From positions 41,437,825-41,501,824 of the forward strand of contig OY997591.1 of NCBI GenBank assembly GCA_963921825.1: a DNA stretch of 64,000 nt. The letters are read 5' to 3'. Of the stretch, positions 57,180 through 64,000 are shown one piece after another. Origin of the DNA: Erodium maritimum (lineage: Eukaryota > Streptophyta > Magnoliopsida > Geraniales > Geraniaceae). The number at the start of each line of letters is the position of its first letter. Positions within the stretch are counted from its first letter, which is position 1. The position numbers and the translations under genes are program-made. The notes beneath the pieces were generated by a model that saw only the letters and a program-made list of their open reading frames with translations, searched no databases and was not told the DNA's origin.

Positions 57180-57600
57180 ATTGTTGTTGGGTTTGGGTGG
57201 CCTTGAGAGCCCGTGTTATTTGTTGTTGAGTTTGGGTGGCCTTGAGAGCCCGTGTTATTTGTTGTTGAGTTTGGGTGGCCTTGAAAGCCTGTGTTATTTA
57301 TTGCTGAGTCTTGGGTGGCCATGAGAGCCCGTGTTGTCGTTTCGGTGTTTTGGGTGGCCGTGAGTGCCCGTGGGGTTGTGAACCCGTACTTTACCGTTGG
57401 TGTGTCTTGAGTGACAGTGAGTGCCGTGGGGTTGTTGAACCCGAGTCTTGACCGTTGGTGTGTCTTGAGTGGCAGTGAGTGTCTGTGGGGTTGTTGAACC
57501 CGAGTCTTGACCGTTGGTGTGTCTTGAGTGGCAGTGAGTGCCGTGGGGTTGTTGAACCCGAGTCTTGATTGTTGAGGTGTCTTGAGTGGCCTTGAGTGCC
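57180..57600 (+). repeat. Minisatellite in the E3 5' LTR
   Basis: Units with TTTGGGTGGCCTTGAGAGCC (three or four), then units with GTGTCTTGAGTGGCAGTGAG. The copy number is identical in the 3' LTR. Confidence 0.85.
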
Positions 57601-58122
57601 TGTGTGATTGAATTTGATTGTGATTGTGATTGCGGATCCCGGTAGGTTGCAAGCATTCTTTGGCTGGCCTGACAAAGTTTTAGTAACACAGGTTGCAAGC
57701 ATTCTTTGGCTGGCCTGACACAGTTTGAGTAACACAGGTTGCAAGCATTCTTTGGCTGGCCTGGTCCGAGTTTGAGTATCACAGGTTGTAAGCATTCTTT
57801 GGCTAGCCTGATCCGTGTTCGTATGAGTGGGAGAGGTTACTGAGCAACTGGTATGCGATCCTTTGTGATCTTGTTTGGTGTGCGATCCTTTGTGATCTGT
57901 TTGGTGTTGTGTAGTTGTCGTCTGAGTCCTTGGGAGAGGTCGACAATTGTTGTGTCGGGTCTACTTACGTGGTTGAGTGTTGAGTCGTTCGAGGAAGGTC
58001 ACCGTGGGTGTTTGTCAGTCGGAGTACTTGAGTTGGGGACGGTGATCCCCGGAGTTGAGTTTGTTGTGGGTGTTATATGCATTGTTTGCTAATTATGCCG
58101 TAGTCAGTCTGTTATCCGCGGT

Positions 58123-58140
58123 GGTGAGCGAACGCTCACC
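58123..58140 (+). promoter_or_regulatory. Conserved LTR stem-loop in E3
   Basis: GGTGAGCG-AA-CGCTCACC followed by CCTAGCTGCTTTTCCTACAG. A looser relative (GGTGAGCATAACGCTCATC) lies in the E3 leader near 59411. Confidence 0.6.
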
Positions 58141-58415
58141 CCTAGCTGCTTTTCCTACAGGTACCGCTCGTAGGCTGGACTAGGTGAGCTTCTGAAGCTT
58201 GAAGAGCTTGAAGCGGGTTTCTGGGTGTTTTGAGTCTAGCGACGGATACCACGTTTTTGGTCCACTTGTTGGGACGTGTTTTAAGTTGTAATTATTATTT
58301 TGTTGAACTAAACTGGTATTTTAAAGTGATTCAATAAAAAACAGGTTTCAAGTGTTGTATGTTTTTAAACGTTCGCGTCCCGAGTTCGGTTTACTGAAAT
58401 TGGGGCGTGACAGCT

Positions 58416-58427
58416 TGGTATCAGAGC
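58416..58427 (+). other. E3 primer binding site
   Basis: TGGTATCAGAGC, complementary to initiator tRNA-Met, three bases after the LTR. Confidence 0.92.
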
Positions 58428-59722
58428 TCGAGGTTTCACACCTCGGACTGTCCGTCAATTAGGTGGGGAGAGTCGAGTCAGTAAAGTCCCGCCGTGCGTT
58501 GGGTACGTAGGTCGGGAACCGTGTGTAAACCCTTAATGTCTTGAGTCTTGTTTTGTTTGTGTGTATGTGCAGTACGGGGCTACTGGCATACTGTTTGTGT
58601 GTGCTGCGTGAAACGTTTTTAAGCTGTCGCGGGTCGACTCAGGAGCGCTCCTGTAGTCGAACGTGACGGTGCTGATGTCAAGTCGGTACAACGTAGTTCG
58701 GGGACGCCTAGACCGGGTTGTAACTACCTGACGTCAAGAAATGAGGTTTTAATGAAGTAGAGAAAGCTTTAAAAATTTGTTTGTTTTGATGTTGTTTGAC
58801 GCCGTGGGCGTTCGCGTTTGATTTTGATTGGCCCTGAGGGCGTAATTGATTTTGTTTGGCCGTGTCGGCTCGTGTTTTGGTTGAGGTTGAATGACTTTCT
58901 TGGCCTGTGAATCGTGGCGTGTGTGTTTGCTGATTTGGTAGTCAAGCGTGTGTGTCGTTTAAGGCAAATTTTGGGGTTAAAACGGGTTAAGGTTTGAGTT
59001 AGAACCGAGTTTGGAAATTAGGTATGCGCGAGTGTCACGGATCCTGTCACGGATCCGTGACGGACCAGAGAGTTCTGGTAAATTTTAGATCTTCGTCACG
59101 ACTCCGTGACCCCAACCGTGACGGGGTCTGTCACGAGTCCGTGATCCCTGTCCTTTCACCGTCTTGTTTGTGCAAGTTGAGTGTTGGCTTTGCGTGGCGA
59201 CGTTCGCGGTTGTGTTGGGGTTTTGAGGTTGTAAGCAATAGTAGTTGCTGAATTGAGAACATAATCCCCTTTTCGATGTTTCCCTTGCGTAAAAGAGTGT
59301 TTGAGGTGTGACGTGTTGGCAGTAGGTTTAGGATGGTGTTTGCCCTGACTAAAGTGGTAAGTCCTTAGTGCGTTACTAGTATGCCATAATCGAACGGGTG
59401 TCCGTGGAGGTGAGCATAACGCTCATCTCCTTTACTACTTTCCCGCAAGGGACGAGGAGCGAACACCGGTTTGGTTGCGGAAAGTTATAAGTAAGTGCAT
59501 AAAGGACCGGATGAGGGCTTAGTGTACGTTTGTGTGGTTAAATTTGAGATCTTTCCGCCTACGTGTTATGATTAAAGTATGATTAGCGTGAACGGTGTGG
59601 CTTTTGGTAACAAGTAAGTTGGGGTAGACGTGGGCCGTGTGAACGTTAGTGTAGTCGAGTTGTCATCTTTATCTGAGTTCGCAACTGAATGTTTGCGTGT
59701 ATCCGTGCAGAGGATATTGATT
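58428..59722 (+). other. E3 leader
   Basis: 1.3 kb of non-coding leader, colinear with E1 at both ends (GTCAAGAAATGAGGTTTTA near 58730; TTTGCGTGTATCCGTGCAGA near 59690). The middle differs: the TCACGG palindrome cluster and an LTR-like GGTGAGCATAACGCTCATC block. Confidence 0.75.
59034..59145. repeat. Cluster of TCACGG/CCGTGA palindromes in the E3 leader
   Basis: Units such as GTCACGGATCCGTGAC and TCACGACTCCGTGA, at least five, as in solo LTR S5. Confidence 0.75.
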
Positions 59723-61201
59723 ATGGCTCGCGGAAGGCGCGGACGAGCATCAGGAACACGGGGTCAGGCACCCATGCGAGGCCGGCGGGGGCGGTCGGCA
59801 GGGGCACCAGGGAGGGTGCCAACCGTCGAGCCCGCCGACTACGCGGAGGCACAGGGCACTCTCGTCGGAGAAGACGGGAGAAGTGATGCGGGGCCATCTG
59901 CAGGCACCCCCAGTGTTCCGCCAGTCGCGGACCCTCCAGTGATGACTGCCCTGGATGAGCTTACCAGGACCGTTCAGAGTTTGGTGGCGGTCATCGCCAG
60001 CCGAGAGTCGGCTTCGCCAGCACCAGAGGCAGCCGCAGACCCGGTGAGGGCCGCTCAGACCGAGGATCTTACCTCCCGAGCGCTACTAGATTTCCTGAAG
60101 CTCGGGATACCTGTTTTTGTCGGGGAGCCGAATCCCGACCTAGCCGAGCGATGGATAGAGCAGGTCACTCGAGACCTGGACACATCGGGTGTCGAGGATG
60201 GCCGACGGAGAGTGTCCTTCGCGGCCCATCAGTTGAGAGACAGCGCCTACCACTGGTGGGGGCGGGTAAAGGACACGGTCGGATACGACTACAGCGTCTT
60301 TCAGGAGGTGTTTATGACGCAGTACTTTCCCGAGTCGGCTCGGCTGGAGCGACATCGGCAGTTCTTGGACCTGGAGCAAGGAGGGATGACGGTAGGAGAG
60401 TACGAGGCCAGGTTCACCGCCTTGGCCAGATTCGCGCCTGAGATGGTGACGAGCGAGACGGACCGTTGCCTACGGTTCCAGGACGGACTGAGGCTGGGCA
60501 TCCGGAACCAGGTTCTCGCCTTGAGGATACGGAAGTACACCGACCTCGTGGACACCGCGGCGACTGTGGAGCAGGGGATCCAGGATGCGGCCAGAACCCG
60601 CGAGGTTCGACAGCGGCCGACCGACTTTACAGGGCCGTTAGAGTCACGAGACCCAAGGAGGCAGAGGACCGCGGGATTCTTACGACCACCGACTCACCGG
60701 GGTGGAGCGAGACAGCACGGTCGGTGGCGTCCATGGGGCCAGTCGCGACATAGAGGGTGCCGACATGCCATCTCTGCAGGGAGCCAGGCCATTTGCGGCG
60801 GGGGTGCCGGGCAGGCCAGGGCTCGGGGTCGGGAGCCGATGAGACCAGCTGTCTCCGGTGCGGCCGTGTGGGACACACGATGGAATGGTTTCGTGAGCCG
60901 TTGGGAGCGATATCGGCGCAGCGGCCGCAGCAGTCGTAGACGGTACAGCCACCCAGGGGTCGCCCTCGTCAGAGCCAACAGTCGAGGTTTTCGCAGCCAT
61001 CGACGACCGTGCCAGCTCCGAGACAGCAGCAGAGCTATGGGTACCCAGCAGTCAGTGCGCCGGGTCAGGGGCAGCAGGAGTCGGAGGGAAGAATGTACGC
61101 AGTTACCGACTCCCGGACCCCGGGATCCTCTACATACCGTGAGACCTATCAGGGTACGTGTTTATTGTGCCTTTTATGAGCGTTATTCTAAATTTCGCTG
61201 A
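59723..61201 (+). CDS. gag: E3 gag, long open frame with the zinc knuckles out of frame
   Basis: The ATG at 59723 gives [20 protein letters not shown], colinear with E1 gag. The capsid core is complete and stop-free: FVGEPNPDLAERWIEQVTRD, FAAHQLRDSAYHWWG, TQYFPESARLERHRQFLDLE, EYEARFTALARFAPEM and TVEQGIQDAARTREVRQ. A one-base loss near 60715 then moves the frame; the zinc knuckles (CHLCREPGHLRRGC, and CLRCGRVGHT without its last Cys) lie in another frame (60757-60939). The first frame stays open to a TAG at 61199-61201, adding about 160 Arg/Ser-rich residues. The end crosses the deletion that removed protease and all of pol. It could make a capsid-like protein with an unrelated basic tail. 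Confidence 0.8.
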   Translation: MARGRRGRASGTRGQAPMRGRRGRSAGAPGRVPTVEPADYAEAQGTLVGEDGRSDAGPSAGTPSVPPVADPPVMTALDELTRTVQSLVAVIASRESASPAPEAAADPVRAAQTEDLTSRALLDFLKLGIPVFVGEPNPDLAERWIEQVTRDLDTSGVEDGRRRVSFAAHQLRDSAYHWWGRVKDTVGYDYSVFQEVFMTQYFPESARLERHRQFLDLEQGGMTVGEYEARFTALARFAPEMVTSETDRCLRFQDGLRLGIRNQVLALRIRKYTDLVDTAATVEQGIQDAARTREVRQRPTDFTGPLESRDPRRQRTAGFLRPPTHRGGARQHGRWRPWGQSRHRGCRHAISAGSQAICGGGAGQARARGREPMRPAVSGAAVWDTRWNGFVSRWERYRRSGRSSRRRYSHPGVALVRANSRGFRSHRRPCQLRDSSRAMGTQQSVRRVRGSRSRREECTQLPTPGPRDPLHTVRPIRVRVYCAFYERYSKFR

Positions 61202-61210
61202 CGAAATTCC

Positions 61211-61226
61211 TTTAAGGGGGGTAGAC
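61211..61226 (+). other. E3 polypurine tract
   Basis: TTTAAGGGGGGTAGAC directly before the 3' LTR, preceded by the ACGAAATTCC block also found in E1 and E2. Confidence 0.9.
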
Positions 61227-64000
61227 TGTAAAACCCGCTTTTTAAAAAAAAAGGGGTTTTCTTTTGTAATTAGAATCGTCGGGTTAGGTTTGCGCAATAA
61301 GTGGTGTTGTAAAAAAAAAAAAAAATTGACTTGGGCTGGACCGGACTGACCCGGCCCGAGTCAGAACCGGCCCAAGTGCTGACCCGGCCCAAGCCCGGGC
61401 TATATAAGCCGAAACTAGGGTTTGGCTGCCCCATTTTCCTCCCTTCTTCTTCGCAGCCCCCACGCCGACCTCCCTCCTCTGGCCCCACGACCACGCCGCC
61501 CTCGCCGGCGACACCTCCGGCCAGCTACTCCCACCCTCGTCCCCACGCATCTCCGACCTCCCAACCCCGTCCTCCCTCACTCCTTCCTCTCCGTCTTCTT
61601 CGAACCCCGTCCGACCTCCTCCCTCACCTCCGTCCGATTCTCCGACCGCGCCGCCCCCGTCTCCTTGCCCCTCATCTCCGTCCAGCCACCACCGAGCCCT
61701 CTCTGTCCAGCCACCACCGGGTCCCGATCCTCTCGTCCCCGCTCAGAAAAGCTCGCCTGGGCCACCGTTTTTGACCCCGAGCTCCTTCTCCCTCCGCACG
61801 CCGTCGCCGGCGTCACTCCGACCTCCCTTTCTCCTCGGGTCCGTCCAGATCTGACACGGGCGCGAAGCCGCCGTGTCCCGCCGCATTCGGCCGACACCAC
61901 CGTCCCTTTCTCTACGGTGAGGCCCCGGCCGACGTCGCCCTCGCCGGCGGCCGGTCGGTTCGAAACCCGATTTTTCTTCCCGTTGTCTTCCTTTTTCCGA
62001 ACTGCTTTGGGTCTGTTTTTTTTATTGGAACGGTCTTGTTGATCTGGACTCGACTTTTCGAGATGTAAAAAGGGAAAATGGAAAGGAAGTGTTGAAACCG
62101 TTAGGGTTTTGAGTTGTTTTGGATGGAAACGTTATCTGTTAAACCTGCTAAGAATGCGTTTAATTTTTGGAACTAATTTTGAATTGAAAAGGGAATTAAT
62201 TGAATCAAAATCAGATTATAATAAAAGATGGTTTCGGATCTGTTTTGGTTGGAATCAAATCAAGGTTTTGAAAAGAAAAGAACCCTAAAATGAAAAATCA
62301 GTTTTAAGGAAAAGGATTTGAAATAAAATGGAATTAACGTCAATTTGGTTTGAATAACGGTTTCGAGTCGAGGAGTTTTGTGAAAACAAATTTGTAGGAA
62401 ATTGAACTAAAACGACTTGGGTTTTAAAAAGGAATTAAAAGGAAAAATCATATTTGATTTAAAATGGGCCTTGAACTGTGGAGCGTGGAACGAATAATCG
62501 GGCTGTTGAAACGGACTTAGGATGGGTCTAACAACGGAACGCGGAATCGGTGCCTCGGGAGCCGTGTCTCGAAATCCATACCGGGTTTTGTGCTCGGGGC
62601 TCGAGTACTCGAACCCGATTCGTCGTAACCCCGCTTTTAGCACGTCCGAGTTTAAAAGACAACTATCGGTTTTAATTTGGACAAATCGTAACCACTAAGT
62701 TAACATCGGTACCGTTCTAATTTATGGCTTTCGTGTTATCTTTAGCGTCCGGCTTCGATCGAAGTGAAGCCCGGAGGTAGCGAGCCAGAACGTCAGCAGC
62801 TAGGAAATGTAGCGGGTGTTCTTCGCTTGAGGTAGGGAAAAGTAGCCGGATCTCGGCCCTGACTGGGGAAAGTTAACGGTAGAATTGCATGTGACACCGG
62901 GGTGTCGTGGGTCGAATAGGTTTATCTGAATATTAGAAATGCATGATACGCGAGTGTAGCGTTTGTTAGAAAGGCATGCTACGGGAACTTGGTAGTTACT
63001 GGAAATGCATGTGACACTTAGTAGTGTCGTAGGAACAGAGAACTTAGCGTTAATTGAATTACTGGAGGCATATGACCATGCCCGGAGGTTGATTGCGAAC
63101 TTATCGATATTAGGAGTACTGGAGGCATATGACCATGCCCGGAGGTTGTTTGTGAAACTAGTGATCTTAGGACTGTTGGAGGCATCGATTATGCCGGAGG
63201 TTGTTGTGCGTTATATTGTTGTTGGGTTTGGGTGGCCTTGAGAGCCCGTGTTATTTGTTGTTGAGTTTGGGTGGCCTTGAGAGCCCGTGTTATTTGTTGT
63301 TGAGTTTGGGTGGCCTTGAAAGCCTGTGTTATTTATTGCTGAGTCTTGGGTGGCCATGAGAGCCCGTGTTGTCGTTTCGGTGTTTTGGGTGGCCGTGAGT
63401 GCCCGTGGGGTTGTGAACCCGTACTTTACCGTTGGTGTGTCTTGAGTGACAGTGAGTGCCGTGGGGTTTTTGAACCCGAGTCTTGACCGTTGGTGTGTCT
63501 TGAGTGGCAGTGAGTGTCTGTGGGGTTGTTGAACCCGAGTCTTGACCGTTGGTGTGTCTTGAGTGGCAGTGAGTGCCGTGGGGTTGTTGAACCCGAGTCT
63601 TGATTGTTGAGGTGTCTTGAGTGGCCTTGAGTGCCTGTGTGATTGAATTTGATTGTGATTGTGATTGCGGATCCCGGTAGGTTGCAAGCATTCTTTGGCT
63701 GGCCTGACAAAGTTTTAGTAACACAGGTTGCAAGCATTCTTTGGCTGGCCTGACACAGTTTGAGTAACACAGGTTGCAAGCATTCTTTGGCTGGCCTGGT
63801 CCGAGTTTGAGTATCACAGGTTGTAAGCATTCTTTGGCTAGCCTGATCCGTGTTCGTATGAGTGGGAGAGGTTACTGAGCAACTGGTATGCGATCCTTTG
63901 TGATCTTGTTTGGTGTGCGATCCTTTGTGATCTGTTTGGTGTTGTGTAGTTGTCGTCTGAGTCCTTGGGAGAGGTCGTCAATTGTTGTGTCGGGTCTACT
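61227..64000 (+). mobile_element. 3' LTR of gypsy E3, running off the window
   Basis: Colinear with the 5' LTR at a fixed offset of 6035 bp after a 39-bp length difference near 61705. The LTR end is expected near 64447, so it is cut by the window edge and not necessarily truncated in the genome. Confidence 0.95.
63216..63635 (+). repeat. Minisatellite in the E3 3' LTR
   Basis: Same units and copy number as 57180-57600, with one G to T change near 63468. Confidence 0.85.

Larger units (their letters stand above)
55159..58412 (+). mobile_element. 5' LTR of gypsy E3
   Basis: 3254 bp, TGTAAAACCCGC to GGGGCGTGACA. It carries a TATA box (55327), a GC-rich region downstream, the minisatellite (57180-57600), a TTGCAAGCATTCTTTGGCTG series (57640-57820) and the stem-loop (58123). 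By eye, three substitutions and a few indels separate it from the 3' LTR over 2.77 kb. Pro/Arg-rich frames at 55221-56007 lie in U3/R and are not genes. Confidence 0.95.

Noticed and set aside
57176..57795. Three overlapping minus-strand frames of 134-162 codons, repeated at 63211-63830
   Set aside because: They read through the LTR minisatellite and encode repetitive His/Thr/Gln peptides; open only because the repeat unit lacks stops.
55159..64000. Recent segmental tandem duplication
   Set aside because: The two copies are bounded by PBS and PPT with gag between, so they are LTRs of one element.

Overview
The window is gene-poor, repeat-dense plant nuclear DNA. It holds nested Ty1/copia and Ty3/gypsy LTR retrotransposons, solo LTRs with target-site duplications (TSDs), a plant Helitron Rep relic, foldback elements in TA microsatellites and a probable processed retrocopy. 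No intact ordinary host gene is clearly present, and I recognise no tRNA, rRNA, CRISPR or prokaryotic signal. The species cannot be read from the sequence.

Layout. 1-3043: decayed + strand relics (an RPA70-like C-terminus, an F-box protein of the At2g35280-like type, an unknown 158-aa ORF). 3044-8626: minus-strand copia element C1, with one LTR and degenerate pol and gag, cut at 8626. 8627-21712: plus-strand gypsy chromovirus E1, with LTRs, PBS, gag, protease, RT, RNase H, integrase, chromodomain-like tail and PPT. A copia solo LTR sits in its 5' LTR. 21713-28616: minus-strand relative E2, joined tail-to-tail to E1 and lacking gag and protease. 28617-30282: Helitron Rep domain with its HUH and Tyr motifs, broken. 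30283-37836: minus-strand copia C2 in a tandem LTR-leader-LTR-internal-LTR arrangement. 37837-48328: a chain of four foldback or TIR elements (FB1-FB4) separated only by (TA)n tracts. Two solo gypsy LTRs (S5 and S4) lie inside FB1. 48330-51585: a 1.4-kb retrocopy between 15-bp direct repeats, two probable non-LTR tails and a gypsy gag scrap. 51586-55158: a minus-strand gypsy LTR (K), itself interrupted by a copia 3' end. 55159-64000: plus-strand gypsy E3 with near-identical LTRs and only gag inside. Its 3' LTR runs off the window.

How the parts relate. E1, E2, K, E3 and S4 share the R-U5 half of their LTRs, including a hairpin and minisatellite arrays, but carry different U3 modules. They look like one modular chromovirus group, probably Tekay/Del-like (an inference). 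E3 resembles a TR-GAG: it keeps LTRs, PBS, gag and PPT, lacks all of pol, and would depend on an autonomous relative. TSDs give a firm insertion order at several places (TTCCG, AAGGT, GGCTT). The most unusual structure is the FB1-FB4 chain, which suggests repeated insertion into one TA microsatellite.
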